From contig NZ_CP063808.1 of NCBI RefSeq assembly GCF_018128905.1, positions 1,612,001 through 1,676,000 on the forward strand: a stretch of DNA of 64,000 nucleotides, read 5' to 3'. Shown here piece by piece: positions 31,881 to 41,365 of the stretch. Position 1 is the stretch's first letter. Every line of letters starts with the position of its first letter. The notes beneath the pieces were generated by a model, which had not been told where the DNA came from, made no database searches, and saw only the letters and a list, made by a program, of their open reading frames with translations. A program made the translations under genes and the position numbers. This stretch comes from Streptomyces sp. A2-16. GTDB lineage: Bacteria; Actinomycetota; Actinomycetes; Streptomycetales; Streptomycetaceae.

Positions 31881-32031
31881 ATCCGCACAAGCCCCTCAGG
31901 TTTCACACCCGAGGGTGAATTCGGTATCGGTTCGCTTACAGACGGCAACCTCCGACCGCTCAACGCAGTCAGAGGTGTCATCACTGGACATCAGATTCGT
32001 GGAGTACTACACGCACTCACGGGGAGCGCAT

Positions 32032-32355
32032 ATGTACATCAGGGGCGACCACGCCGAGCTGGTCGTCGGGGGCCGCCTCGACGTCCGCAGCGCGGCGGAC
32101 GCCCGTACGGTCCTGCACTCGGCCGTCGACGACGGAGCCGGCGACCTGGTGCTCGACCTGTCCGAGCTGGACTCCTGGGACGCCACCGGACTCGGGGTGA
32201 TCATGGGAGCCCACCGCAGGGCCGGCCGTTGCGGCCGCCGGCTGGTGCTGCGTGACGTGCCGCCGCAGATGCAGCGCCTCCTGGTTGCCACCCGGCTGCA
32301 CCGGATCCTGGCGATCGAGGGCGGCATCGGGGTGGAGTCCCTGCCCCGCGTCTGA
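32032..32355 (+). CDS. STAS-domain anti-sigma factor antagonist-like protein
   Basis: The product is 107 residues, a single STAS domain. Anti-sigma antagonists of this family are switched by phosphorylation at a Ser or Thr in the D-x-[ST]-G loop; here the loop is DSWDATGLGVIMGAHRRAG with Thr. No kinase or phosphatase partner gene is adjacent. ATG 32032 has GGGGAG upstream; GTG 31999, 11 codons earlier, is also possible. It lies 151 bp after the dehydrogenase gene and 230 bp before the ATPase gene; a functional link to either is not evident. Confidence 0.85.
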   Translation: MYIRGDHAELVVGGRLDVRSAADARTVLHSAVDDGAGDLVLDLSELDSWDATGLGVIMGAHRRAGRCGRRLVLRDVPPQMQRLLVATRLHRILAIEGGIGVESLPRV

Positions 32356-32585
32356 CCCGGACCGCGGCGACGAGACGCGTGTCACGCGCAATCCTCACGA
32401 GACTGTGACGTCTCGGACGGCGCGGTACCCCGGGCTGTCGTAGATACTGTGCGAAGGTTTAGGGTTCGGTCGCCCGCTGCCACAATCCCTTCGAGCGGGC
32501 CCGGACCAGAAGCGACAGCGCTGTGTGCAGCAGGCCGGGAGGGGCCGCAAACGGCACACAAGACGCTTTTGGGGGGCTTGAACCT

Positions 32586-35120
32586 ATGGACCCGAACAAC
32601 CGGGGACCCGAGGAGTACGGCCATGACGACGACGGCGCAGCGCCGCGTCAGAGGCCTCCCAGGGACTCCCTCACATCCGACTTCGGCCAGCACACGCCCG
32701 CGCTCGCCCGCACCGTGCAGCTCGTCACCGGCGACTTCCTGCTCACCGTCAACCCCGTCGACGGCAGCGAGATAGAGGCCTGCCCGCCCGGCGAACGGCC
32801 CGGACGACCCGAGAAGTACAGCGCCGCCGAACGCGCCGAGGTGGACCGCGCGGCCCGCCCGCCCGTCCCGCCCGGACCGACCCGCACCGCGCTCCACCTC
32901 CTGGCCCGCCAGGACGAACGCGAACGGCTCGTACGGCTGCTCGCCCGCGGCCGCTCGGTACGCCTGACCGGTCCCGCCGGCTCGGGCCGCACCAGCCTCC
33001 TCGACATCGTCGCCGAGGACTGCTCGGACCTCGCCCCCGACGGCGTGGTCCGCCTCAGCGGCTTCAACCGCACGGCGAGCGAGCTGCTCCACGACCTCTT
33101 CTACGCCGTCTTCAACGCGCCCCTGCACCGCCCCGACCGGGACGAGCTGCTCTCCTGCGTCCGGGAGATCGGCGCGGTCGTCGTCCTCGACGACATCGAG
33201 TTCGGCGGCGCGGCCCTCGACGAACTGCTGGACGCCACCCCCGAGTGCGCGTTCGTGATCGGCGCGACACCCGACGTGCCCGCGCCCTCGGCCGACTCCG
33301 CAGTCGAGGAGGTCTTCCTCAGCGGCCTGGAGCGCGCCGACGGCCTGGAGCTCCTGGAGCGTTCCGTCGGCCGGGTGCTGACGGAGGACGAGTCGAACTG
33401 GGCGGGCGACCTCTGGTTCGAGTCCGAGGGCCTTCCCCTGCGCTTCGTCCAGGCCGGCGCCCTGCTCAGGCAGCGCGACCGGATGCGGGCCGGGGCGAAC
33501 GCCGTCGACGAGTTCGGTGTGTTCGCGGACGCGCCCCCGGTCGACGCCCCCCTCACCCCCGACGAGGGCGAGGAGATACCCCTGCCCGCGCTCGGTGAGG
33601 CCGCGGCACCGGCCCCGCTGCTCGCGTCCCGGCTGAGCGAGTCCGCGCGCGCCACCCTGCGCTTCGCCGTCGCCCTCGGCGGCGAGGTGCCCCACCAGGC
33701 GCATCTGCCCGCCCTGGTCGGGGACACCCACGCGGACGCCGCCCTCGGCGAGCTCGCGGACTCGGGCCTGGTCTCCCCGGTCGGCTCCCGCTACCGGCTC
33801 GCCGCCGGGGTCCTCACCCAGCTGGAGGCCGCCGGATACGGCGACGACACCGAGACCCGCGCCCGCACCGCCGCCCAGCACTACGGCTGGTGGGCCGGAC
33901 ACCCCTCGGTCACCCCCGAGCGGGTGTGCGCCGAGGCGGACGCCCTGCTCGCCGCCCTCACCGTCCTGGTCCCGGGGACCACCGCGCCCCTGGACGGCGA
34001 GGAGACCACCACCGTGCAGCTGGCCCGGACAGCGGCGCCCGCATTCGCCGCCGGCGGCCACTGGGGTGCCTGGGAGCGTGCGTTGCGGGCCGGTTCCGAG
34101 GCCTCCCGGCTGGCCGGTGAGGTGTCCGAACAGGCCTACTTCCACCACGAACTCGGCATCCTCGCGCTCTGCGGCGGACAGCTCGACCGGGCCCGCGCCG
34201 AGCTGGAAGCCTCCATCGGCCTGCGCGGCGCCCTCGCCGACAAGCGGGGCACGGTCGCGGGCCGCCGCGCGCTCGCGCTGGTCTCCGACCGGGACGGCAC
34301 CACACCCGCGCCCGGGTTGGTGGGCCTCGGCGCGATGGCGGGCGAGGAGGTGCCCGACGCCCGCTACGACGAGTCGGCCTCACCGCCCGGGGGAGTCCCC
34401 GCGGCCTTCCCGCCGCTCCAGCCGCCGGCCGACTCGCAGACGATCGTCGTCCACCGCTCGCCCTCCACACCCGCGCCCTCGCGCAAGGCCAGGGGCGGAC
34501 TCAAGGGCCTCGCCAAGCGCAACCTCGTCGCGGCCGGCGCGGGTGCGCTCCTGGTCGCGGTGCTCGGCACGGTCGTGACGCTGGGCGCCACCTCCGACAA
34601 CGACCCGAACGCACCGTCCGACCAGGTCGGCGTCAACCCGTCGGCCAGCGTCGGCATCGACGACGGCAACCTCGGCGCGGACGTCCCGAAGAACGACGAC
34701 GGCAAGGGCGACACGGGCACGGCCACGTCCCGGCCGACCGATCCGGGGCCCGACGGGACGTACGGGACTTCGGACGATCCGACGCCGACGGGTACGGCGC
34801 GGCCGTCCGACGATCCGAGTGGGACGCGCGGTGGCAGTTCGCCGAGTTCGACGAGGCCCACGTCACCGAGGCCGTCCAGCCCGTCCAACCCGCCGACCTC
34901 GCCCACCGGCAGGCCCAGCAACTCCGGTACGCCGTCGTCGACGCCGACCGGGCCGTCGAGCACGCCGACGGAGACGCCCACGTCCTCCCCGACCGACACG
35001 ACCCCCACCAACTCCAACTCGGCGAGCGGGCCGGCCTCCACCGCCCCGGTGGAGACCAGCAGTTCGGCCGCCGCCCCGGAGAGCAGCACCGTGAGCTCAC
35101 CGAGCGGGTCGGTCATCTAG
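32586..35120 (+). CDS. Membrane-anchored STAND-like ATP-binding protein with Ser/Thr/Pro-rich tail
   Basis: The product is 844 residues. The N-terminal part has a P-loop, GPAGSGRT at 129-136, in which Arg replaces the Walker A lysine, a Walker B-like VVVLDDIEF, and a winged-helix/helical region resembling AfsR/STAND ATPases. TPR-like helices may follow around 480-570. One membrane helix (about 646-668, NLVAAGAGALLVAVLGTVVTLG) is followed by a roughly 175-residue low-complexity tail of Ser, Thr, Pro and Gly that should lie outside the cell and could be O-glycosylated. ATG 32586 is chosen as the first good start. The function is unknown; signalling from cytoplasm to wall or the reverse is inferred. 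Confidence 0.8.
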   Translation: MDPNNRGPEEYGHDDDGAAPRQRPPRDSLTSDFGQHTPALARTVQLVTGDFLLTVNPVDGSEIEACPPGERPGRPEKYSAAERAEVDRAARPPVPPGPTRTALHLLARQDERERLVRLLARGRSVRLTGPAGSGRTSLLDIVAEDCSDLAPDGVVRLSGFNRTASELLHDLFYAVFNAPLHRPDRDELLSCVREIGAVVVLDDIEFGGAALDELLDATPECAFVIGATPDVPAPSADSAVEEVFLSGLERADGLELLERSVGRVLTEDESNWAGDLWFESEGLPLRFVQAGALLRQRDRMRAGANAVDEFGVFADAPPVDAPLTPDEGEEIPLPALGEAAAPAPLLASRLSESARATLRFAVALGGEVPHQAHLPALVGDTHADAALGELADSGLVSPVGSRYRLAAGVLTQLEAAGYGDDTETRARTAAQHYGWWAGHPSVTPERVCAEADALLAALTVLVPGTTAPLDGEETTTVQLARTAAPAFAAGGHWGAWERALRAGSEASRLAGEVSEQAYFHHELGILALCGGQLDRARAELEASIGLRGALADKRGTVAGRRALALVSDRDGTTPAPGLVGLGAMAGEEVPDARYDESASPPGGVPAAFPPLQPPADSQTIVVHRSPSTPAPSRKARGGLKGLAKRNLVAAGAGALLVAVLGTVVTLGATSDNDPNAPSDQVGVNPSASVGIDDGNLGADVPKNDDGKGDTGTATSRPTDPGPDGTYGTSDDPTPTGTARPSDDPSGTRGGSSPSSTRPTSPRPSSPSNPPTSPTGRPSNSGTPSSTPTGPSSTPTETPTSSPTDTTPTNSNSASGPASTAPVETSSSAAAPESSTVSSPSGSVI

Positions 35121-35138
35121 AGACAGCGCGCGACACAA

Positions 35139-35171
35139 GAGGGCCGGGTCCGTCACACGGACCCGGCCCTC
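35139..35171. terminator. Bidirectional terminator between ATPase gene and nucS
   Basis: A perfect 15-bp stem (35139-35153 with 35157-35171; GAGGGCCGGGTCCGT and its complement) has a 3-base loop. It lies 18 bp after one stop and 24 bp beyond the other of two convergent genes. Confidence 0.85.
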
Positions 35172-35195
35172 GTCGGCGTGGAAGAAGTCGCGCTG

Positions 35196-35867
35196 TCAGA
35201 ACAGCCGCAGCTTGTCGTCCTCGATGCCCCGCAGCGCGTCGTAGTCCAGGACCGCGCAGCCGATGCCGCGGTCGGTGGCCAGGACGCGGGCCTGGGGCTT
35301 GATCTCCTGGGCGGCGAAGATGCCGCGCACCGGGGCGAGATGGGGGTCCCGGTTCAACAGGTCGAGGTAGCGGGTGAGTTGCTCGACGCCGTCGATCTCG
35401 CCGCGCCGCTTGATCTCCACCGCGACGGTCTGTCCTTCGGCGTCCCGGCACAGGATGTCGACCGGGCCGATGGCCGTCATGTACTCGCGGCGGATCAGGG
35501 TGTAACCGTCTCCGAGCGTTTCGATGCGGTCGGCGAGCAGTTCCTGAAGGTGTGCTTCCACGCCGTCCTTGATCAGGCCCGGATCGACGCCCAGTTCGTG
35601 CGAGGAGTCGTGGAGGACTTCCTCCATCGTGATGATGAGCTTCTCGCCCGCCTTGTTGATGACGGTCCAGACGCCTTCGTCGTCGCCGGAACCCTCCTTC
35701 AACGTGCAGGGCGGCGACATCCAGTTCAGGGGCTTGTAGGCCCGGTCGTCGGCGTGGATGGAGACGCTGCCGTCGGCCTTCACCAGGATCAGACGGGGGG
35801 CCGAGGGCAGGTGGGCGGTGAGCCGGCCCGCGTAGTCGACGGAACACCGGGCAATGACGAGACGCAT
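35196..35867 (-). CDS. nucS: Endonuclease NucS (non-canonical mismatch repair)
   Basis: Cuts DNA at mismatches; it is the mismatch repair enzyme of actinobacteria that lack MutS/MutL. The product is 223 residues. The N-terminal DNA-binding part begins [26 protein letters not shown] and includes [15 protein letters not shown]; the C-terminal RecB-like nuclease has [21 protein letters not shown] with the Asp and Glu-x-Lys of the active site. An in-frame ATG three codons upstream is rejected because the family begins at MRLVIA. The C-terminal LRLF tail resembles a sliding-clamp-binding end. Confidence 0.95.
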   Translation of the reverse strand: MRLVIARCSVDYAGRLTAHLPSAPRLILVKADGSVSIHADDRAYKPLNWMSPPCTLKEGSGDDEGVWTVINKAGEKLIITMEEVLHDSSHELGVDPGLIKDGVEAHLQELLADRIETLGDGYTLIRREYMTAIGPVDILCRDAEGQTVAVEIKRRGEIDGVEQLTRYLDLLNRDPHLAPVRGIFAAQEIKPQARVLATDRGIGCAVLDYDALRGIEDDKLRLF

Positions 35868-36122
35868 GGTCGGCAACGCTACTCGACTGGCGCATGTCCA
35901 CGCGATTCGGCCCGTAAGGCTGTGGAGAAACCCTGTTCACTTGTGGCCGATTGTGGGCCTGTTGGGAGTGGCCTTTGTTCGCATTCTCCTGGTGCCGTCA
36001 CGGTCCGTTGCCTACCGTAGTAAACGGGAGGTCGCGAGGCGTGTACTGAGCGTGTTCGACTGCGCGAACTCCCTTTTCTGTCCGGCAACCCCTGAGGAAT
36101 CGGGGGTGCGAGAGGAGAACCC

Positions 36123-36515
36123 ATGTCGCTCGACGTCTCACCGGCCCTACTCGAGAAGGCCGAGCGAGGCGAGGTCGACGAAGCCGAATTCGTCGACTGC
36201 GTCCGGACCTCCCTGCCCTACGCATGGGAGATGATCAGCTCCCTGGTGGCCCAGCTGAAGGTCGACGGCGGCAACTTCGCCGACAACCAGACGCCCCCGC
36301 CGGACGAGCAGGCACGCGGTCAGCTGCTGCGTGCGCTTGCGAGTGACGCGATACGCGGCGCGCTGCAGCGGCACTTCGGAGTGCGGCTGGCCTTCCAGAA
36401 CTGCCACCGGGTGGCGGTGTTCCCGCTGGACGTCTCGGTCGACGAGACGCTGGCCCGCTTCACCTCGGTGCGCAGTCAACTGCTCAACCAGTCCCCCGAG
36501 TTCAGGGACTGCTGA
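36123..36515 (+). CDS. SCO5389-family protein of unknown function
   Basis: The product is 130 residues, soluble and acidic at the N-terminus, with no membrane segment and no motif I can assign. It matches a conserved Streptomyces family named after the S. coelicolor gene at this position (recognition from memory). Segments such as CVRTSLPYAWEMISSLVAQL and GVRLAFQNCHRVAVFPLDVSVDETLARF look structured. ATG 36123 has GAGGAGAA upstream. It is divergent from nucS across a 255-bp gap. Confidence 0.8.
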   Translation: MSLDVSPALLEKAERGEVDEAEFVDCVRTSLPYAWEMISSLVAQLKVDGGNFADNQTPPPDEQARGQLLRALASDAIRGALQRHFGVRLAFQNCHRVAVFPLDVSVDETLARFTSVRSQLLNQSPEFRDC

Positions 36516-36630
36516 GCGGTAGCCGCTTGCTTGCCGCTCCGTACGCGGGAGGTGCATCAGTACCGGGGCGGCAAGCTCCAGCCGGACAAGGGTTCCTGCT
36601 CCACTTCAGGTCAGATGTGCCGGCACCTCT

Positions 36631-37659
36631 TCAGGTGAGGTGCGGCAGCACTTCCGAGCCCAGCCGCCGTACGTTCTCCTCGGTGGCCGCCAGATCTCCC
36701 GAGCCCTCGACGAGCAGGGCGAAGCGGGAGACACCCGTCCGCTCGCTGGTCGCCGCGAGGCGGTCGGCGCACAGCCGCGGGGTGCCCACCGGGTGCAGTC
36801 CGCAGAGCAGTTCGGTGTAGGCCACCGGGTCGCGCATCTGCCGTGGCCGGCCGTCGACCGTGACATGGGCGCCGAGTCCCTGCCTGAGCCAGCCCGGCAT
36901 CGCCTTCACCAGAGCCTCCACCGCGTCCGTGCGCCGGTCCGCGATCTGGCAGACGCCGGCCGAGACATGGGGCGCCCCCAGGACCTTCTCCGGCGCGTGC
37001 CCGGCCGCGCGCGCCTGCCTGCGCCACAGGGCGACCATCTCCGCCTTCTCCTCGTCCCCGACGTGCATCCCGAGCAGCATCGGCAGCCCGCGCTCGGCGG
37101 CCAGCCGGACGCTCGCGGGGGAGGTGCAGGCGACGATCACCTCGGGACCGTCCGCTTCCGTGAACGACTCCGACGGCCGCGGCACGACGGGCACCTCGCG
37201 GAACCGGAAGCGCTCGCCGTCCGCCCCGACGGCAGGTTCGCGCAGCCAGCGCACCAGCAGATCGAGTGATTCCGGGAACCCCTTCTCGTAGGCCTCGAGA
37301 CCGGACCCGAACACCTCCAGGTCGACCCACGGGCCGCCGCGCCCCACGCCCAGCGAGAAGCGCCCGCCGCTCGTCATGTGCAGCAGCGCGGCCTGCTCGC
37401 CGAGGGCCACGGGGTGCACCGTGGGCAGCACGCTCACGGCGGTGCCGACCCGGAGGCGGCGGGTGCGGCCCAGCAGCAGGGCCGCGAGGGTGATCGCCGA
37501 CGGACAGGTGCCGTACGGCACGAAATGGTGCTCTGCCAGCCAGACCGCGTCGAGACCGGCCTCCTCGGCGACCTCGGCCGAGCGGACCGCGCGGTGCAGC
37601 GCCTCCCCCTGACCCTGTCCCGGGAACTGGGCCGCCAGGACGAATGTTCCTACGTGCAT
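36631..37659 (-). CDS. LLM-class flavin-dependent oxidoreductase
   Basis: Luciferase-like monooxygenase or coenzyme F420/FMN-dependent oxidoreductase, 342 residues. Family marks are the N-terminal TFVLAAQFPGQ, EEAGLDAVWLAEHHFVPYG, GRTRRLRVGTAVSVLPTVHPVALGEQAALL and GGRFSLGVGRGGPWVDLEVFG. The substrate cannot be read from the sequence. The start ATG at 37659 gives MHVGTFVLAAQF; upstream sequence in the same frame is not family-like. It is divergent from the next gene. Confidence 0.9.
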   Translation of the reverse strand: MHVGTFVLAAQFPGQGQGEALHRAVRSAEVAEEAGLDAVWLAEHHFVPYGTCPSAITLAALLLGRTRRLRVGTAVSVLPTVHPVALGEQAALLHMTSGGRFSLGVGRGGPWVDLEVFGSGLEAYEKGFPESLDLLVRWLREPAVGADGERFRFREVPVVPRPSESFTEADGPEVIVACTSPASVRLAAERGLPMLLGMHVGDEEKAEMVALWRRQARAAGHAPEKVLGAPHVSAGVCQIADRRTDAVEALVKAMPGWLRQGLGAHVTVDGRPRQMRDPVAYTELLCGLHPVGTPRLCADRLAATSERTGVSRFALLVEGSGDLAATEENVRRLGSEVLPHLT

Positions 37660-37881
37660 GTGCTTTTCCTGCTTCCTTGGCTCCGACGCGGAGCTCCCCC
37701 ACCCGGCATAACCGTCTGACACGTGCCGAGGACACGGCCTGGCGGAGAGATTTGCCGATTGTCTGCAGAATCGGCGTCCCTGAGGGGGACTTGTGGGGGT
37801 TGGTGCCCTACGCGTACCCCGCCGCGTGCCGCGTAGGCTGGACGCGGTCCCTGCTTCCTGTATAGCCCCGTGAGGTGTCCT

Positions 37882-38223
37882 GTGTCCCCGCGTCGCAACC
37901 GACCCAAGGGTTCCGGTTCGTCGGAATCGGCCGGCCGGAGTGCCGAGGACGACCGTTCCGGCCGCTACGGCGGCTTCCAGTCCTCGACGCACTGGCAGGG
38001 CGAGGACTGGAACATCCGGCATGTGGCAGGGGCCAGCGCCCAGGGCAAGACGTACCGCTGCCCGGGCTGCGACCAGATGATCCCCGACGGCGTCCCGCAC
38101 ATCGTGGCATGGCCGGACCACTCGGGTGTCGACGAGCGCAGACACTGGCACAAGGCGTGCTGGAACGCACGGGACCGCCGCACCACGCGGGTGCAGCGGT
38201 CCCGTAACGCGCCGAGGTTCTGA
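37882..38223 (+). CDS. Small zinc-finger-like protein
   Basis: The product is 113 residues with a basic, Ser-rich N-terminus. A probable zinc site is made of C60-x2-C63 (YRCPGCDQMIPDG), H73, and H90-x2-C93 (HWHKACW). It resembles a conserved Streptomyces family that databases often call ATP/GTP-binding, but no nucleotide-binding motif is visible. The C-terminal RDRRTTRVQRSRN is basic and could bind nucleic acid. GTG 37882 follows TGAGGTG. Its role is unknown. Confidence 0.75.
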   Translation: MSPRRNRPKGSGSSESAGRSAEDDRSGRYGGFQSSTHWQGEDWNIRHVAGASAQGKTYRCPGCDQMIPDGVPHIVAWPDHSGVDERRHWHKACWNARDRRTTRVQRSRNAPRF

Positions 38224-38240
38224 GTCCTTGCGGGGGCCTT

Positions 38241-39113
38241 CTACACGTCCCGCTGCTCCAGCAGCGCGAAGGCGCCGGCGAACGCGACGGCCGTCACGCC
38301 CATGATGATCCACAGCGGGTCCCAGCCCGAAGGGCCGCTCTCGGTGAGGGAGTTGGAGTAGAAAACGCTGAGCTGGTTCGGGATGGAGTACTCGAACAGC
38401 GCCTGGCGCACGCCCTCCAGGGACTCCGAGACCATGAACAGCGCGATGACCAGCGGGGCCAGCACGACACCGATCATGATGGTGATCGCGCCCGCCGAGT
38501 GCCGGATGACCGAGCCGATGATCAGCGAGATCAGGCCGAGCAGCGCGATGTAGAGCGAGATGCCGAGCGTGCCCTTGAGCCACTCCTGGCCGGTCGGGGT
38601 GCGGGCGCCGTCCAGCAGGGCCACGTCCGCGAGGGCGACGACGAGGACCGAGACGAAGGTGACCGTGAAGGCCACGGTCAAGAACACGATCGACTTCGCC
38701 AGGAGGACCCGGCCGCGGGAGGGGCAGGCGACCATCGTGGTGCGGATCATGCCGGTGCCGTACTCCGAGGCCGTGGTCAGCACGCCGAGCGTGATGACGC
38801 ACATGCTGCCGAGCAGCAGCCCGAAGAAGCCGAGCGAGAGCGGGTTCTCGTTGTTCATGTCCTCGGGGGAGGAGTTGGCCGCGATCAGCGCGCCGACCGC
38901 GAGGCCGATCCCGACGACGAGCATCACGAACACGCCGAGCGTCCACATCGTCGACCGCACGGACCGGATCTTCGTCCACTCCGACGCGATGGCGTGCCCG
39001 AGATGCGTGCGCACGACGGGGATCGGAGAGGTGTAACCGGGGTGCGACGGTGCACCGGCCGCCTGCCAGTTCGGCGCGGCGGCCTGCGGCATCGAAGGCT
39101 GCGGGGTACTCAT
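38241..39113 (-). CDS. ABC-2-type transporter permease (system A)
   Basis: Membrane part of an exporter, 290 residues. A Pro/Ala/Gln-rich cytoplasmic N-terminus of about 35 residues precedes HLGHAIASEWTKIRSVRSTMWTLGVF, then six transmembrane helices. The segment EYGTGMIRTTMVACPSRGRVLLAKSIV is typical of ABC-2 permeases. Its ATG overlaps the stop of its ATPase gene (ATGA). The substrate is unknown; similar systems export lipids, peptides or drugs. It shares EWTKIRSV and layout with the permease at 40593, so the two are paralogues. Confidence 0.9.
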   Translation of the reverse strand: MSTPQPSMPQAAAPNWQAAGAPSHPGYTSPIPVVRTHLGHAIASEWTKIRSVRSTMWTLGVFVMLVVGIGLAVGALIAANSSPEDMNNENPLSLGFFGLLLGSMCVITLGVLTTASEYGTGMIRTTMVACPSRGRVLLAKSIVFLTVAFTVTFVSVLVVALADVALLDGARTPTGQEWLKGTLGISLYIALLGLISLIIGSVIRHSAGAITIMIGVVLAPLVIALFMVSESLEGVRQALFEYSIPNQLSVFYSNSLTESGPSGWDPLWIIMGVTAVAFAGAFALLEQRDV

Positions 39114-40480
39114 CGGGCGTCCTCGGGCTCGGTCGTCGGGGCGGATCCCTGCGGGGCGGCAGGTGCGGGAGCGGCTGCGGGTGCGGGCGGTGCCTGCTGC
39201 GGCGCGGGCGCGGGCGCGGGGGCCTGCGGCGCGGGTGCGGCGGCCGGGGGCTGAGCGGCGGGAGCGGGCGCCGGGGGCTGAGCGGCGGGTGCCTGGCCCG
39301 GCGGCTGGGCCACGGGGGCGTGCGCCGGGGGCTGAGGGCCGCTCTGGGGGGCCGCGGGGCCCGACTGGGCGTACGGATTGGGCGAGGCCGCGCCGGGGCC
39401 GCCGTACGGGCCCGGCTGCGGTTGGCCCTGCGGGACCGCGAAGGGCTGCCCGCCCTGCTGGGGCGGCGGCGGGGCGTACCAGCCCGGCTGGCCCTGGCCG
39501 GGGACCGGCATGGGGGGCTGCGCGCCCGGCGGGAGGGGCTGCATCAGGCCCGCCTTCTGGTCGATGGTCGAGCGGTAGTCCACCGCGCCCTGCGTCATCC
39601 GCATGTACGCCTCCTCCAGCGAGGCCTGGTGCGGCGACAGCTCCCACAGGCGTACGTCCGAGTCGTGCGCGATGTCGCTGATGCGGGGGAGCGCCAGCCC
39701 CGTCACCCGCAGCGCGCCGTCCTGCTCCGGCAGGACGTGGCCGCCCGCCTCGGTGATCGCGGCCGACAGCTTCTCGCGCAGCTGCGGCTCGGTGTCCGGC
39801 GTGCGCACGCGCGCGAAGCCCGCGGAGTTCGCGGCGATGAAGTCCTGGATGCTCATGTCGGCGAGCAGCTGCCCGCGCCCGATGACGATGAGGTGGTCCG
39901 CGGTCAGCGCCATCTCGCTCATGAGGTGCGAGGAGACGAAGACCGTACGGCCCTCCGCGGCCAGGGCCTTCATCAGGTTGCGCACCCACAGGATGCCCTC
40001 GGGGTCGAGCCCGTTGACCGGCTCGTCGAAGAGCAGCACCTGCGGGTCGCCGAGCAGCGCGGCCGCGATCCCGAGACGCTGGCCCATGCCGAGGGAGAAG
40101 CCCTTGGACCGCTTCCTGGCCACGTCCTGGAGGCCCACCACGCCCAGCACCTCGTCCACCCGGCGGGCCGGGATCCCGGACAGCTGGGCCAGGCACAGCA
40201 GGTGGTTACGGGCCGCCCGGCCGCCGTGCACGGCCTTGGCGTCGAGCAGCGCACCGACCTGCCGGGCCGCGTTGGGCAGCCTGCGGTACGGGAAGCCGCC
40301 GATCGTCACCTGGCCGGACGTGGGGTTGTCCAGCCCCAGGATCATCCGCATGGTCGTCGACTTGCCCGAGCCGTTGGGGCCCAGGAAGCCGGTGACGGTG
40401 CCGGGACGCACCTGGAAGGAAAGGTTGTACACAGCGGTCTTGTCGCCGTAGCGCTTCGTCAGGCCGACTGCCTCGATCAT
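39110..40480 (-). CDS. ABC transporter ATP-binding protein with long Pro/Ala/Gln tail (system A)
   Basis: The product is 456 residues. The ATPase domain (1 to about 230) has Walker A GPNGSGKST (34-42), signature FSLGMGQRLGIA and Walker B VLLFDEPVNGLDPEG. An accessory domain follows to about 315, and then a roughly 140-residue tail of Pro, Ala, Gln and Gly (PGQGQPGWYAPPPPQQGG, repeated AQPPAPAPA units) that is unusual on an ABC ATPase. ATG at 40480 gives the family start MIEAVGLTKRYG. It is translationally coupled to its permease. The tail may reflect slipped replication of a repetitive tract. Confidence 0.9.
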   Translation of the reverse strand: MIEAVGLTKRYGDKTAVYNLSFQVRPGTVTGFLGPNGSGKSTTMRMILGLDNPTSGQVTIGGFPYRRLPNAARQVGALLDAKAVHGGRAARNHLLCLAQLSGIPARRVDEVLGVVGLQDVARKRSKGFSLGMGQRLGIAAALLGDPQVLLFDEPVNGLDPEGILWVRNLMKALAAEGRTVFVSSHLMSEMALTADHLIVIGRGQLLADMSIQDFIAANSAGFARVRTPDTEPQLREKLSAAITEAGGHVLPEQDGALRVTGLALPRISDIAHDSDVRLWELSPHQASLEEAYMRMTQGAVDYRSTIDQKAGLMQPLPPGAQPPMPVPGQGQPGWYAPPPPQQGGQPFAVPQGQPQPGPYGGPGAASPNPYAQSGPAAPQSGPQPPAHAPVAQPPGQAPAAQPPAPAPAAQPPAAAPAPQAPAPAPAPQQAPPAPAAAPAPAAPQGSAPTTEPEDAR

Positions 40481-40592
40481 GCTCCGCACCCATCGCAAGG
40501 TTCAGGACAGCGGGGCACACGCCCCCCGTAAGGGTTAGGAGCTTATCGGGGCGCTGACGGTTCCGCTCAAATGAAAGCAAAGGCCTTTCGCG

Positions 40593-41363
40593 TCACGCGT
40601 CCCTCTTCTTCAACAGGACATAAGCGCCGATCAGCGCCGCCGCGACCCACAGCGCCATGATCCCGAGTCCGCCCCAGGGGCCGTAGGGAGTGTCGTCGTC
40701 GATCGGGGTGACCACCTGCATGATCTTGCTGCCGGCCTGGTCGGGCAGGAACTGGCCGATCTTCTTGGTGGCCGAGACGTTGCCGAGGATGTTGGAGATC
40801 AGGAAGAAGAACGGCATCAGGATGCCCAGCGACAGCATGGGGGAGCGCAGCATCGCGGCGACGCCCATCGAGAACATCGCGATCAGGGTCATGTAGACGC
40901 CGCCGCCGATCACCGCGCGCAGCACGCCCGGGTCACCGATCTCCGCCTTGTGCGAGCCGAGCATCGCCTGCCCGAGGAAGAAGGTGACGAAGCTGGTGAC
41001 GAGGCCGACGGCGAGGCAGAGCCCGGTCGCCACCGCGATCTTGCCGGCCAGGAAGGTGCCGCGCTGCGGTACTGCGGCCAGCGAGGTGCGGATCATGCCG
41101 GTGCTGTACTCGTTCGACACGACGAGCACCCCGAACACGATCATCGCGAGCTGGCCGAGGCTCATCCCGGCGAAGCTGATGAAGGTCGGGTCGAAGGAGA
41201 GCTTGTCCTCGCGGCTCATGTTGTCGAACTCGTTCTTCGACAGGGCCGAGATCAGGATGCCGAGCCCGATGGTGACGACCACGGCGAGGGAGAGCGTCCA
41301 CACCGTGGAGGCCACCGAGCGGATCTTGGTCCACTCGGAGCGGATGACCTGGGTCGCCGCCAT
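40593..41363 (-). CDS. ABC-2-type transporter permease (system B)
   Basis: The product is 256 residues with six transmembrane helices; it begins MAATQVIRSEWTKIRSVASTVWTLSL. EYSTGMIRTSLAAVPQRGTFLAGKIAVATG is the same segment as in system A. It lacks the Pro-rich N-terminal extension. It starts 2 bp after the stop of its ATPase gene, so the two form a tight operon, and the system A genes follow 112 bp downstream. The substrate is unknown. Confidence 0.9.
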   Translation of the reverse strand: MAATQVIRSEWTKIRSVASTVWTLSLAVVVTIGLGILISALSKNEFDNMSREDKLSFDPTFISFAGMSLGQLAMIVFGVLVVSNEYSTGMIRTSLAAVPQRGTFLAGKIAVATGLCLAVGLVTSFVTFFLGQAMLGSHKAEIGDPGVLRAVIGGGVYMTLIAMFSMGVAAMLRSPMLSLGILMPFFFLISNILGNVSATKKIGQFLPDQAGSKIMQVVTPIDDDTPYGPWGGLGIMALWVAAALIGAYVLLKKRDA

Positions 41364-41365
41364 GG

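Noticed and set aside
32382-34148. 588-codon minus-strand ORF opposite the STAND-like ATPase gene
   Set aside because: Composition of a shadow frame (Gly/Val/Glu/Arg) and no motif; the sense protein has P-loop, membrane helix and a good start.
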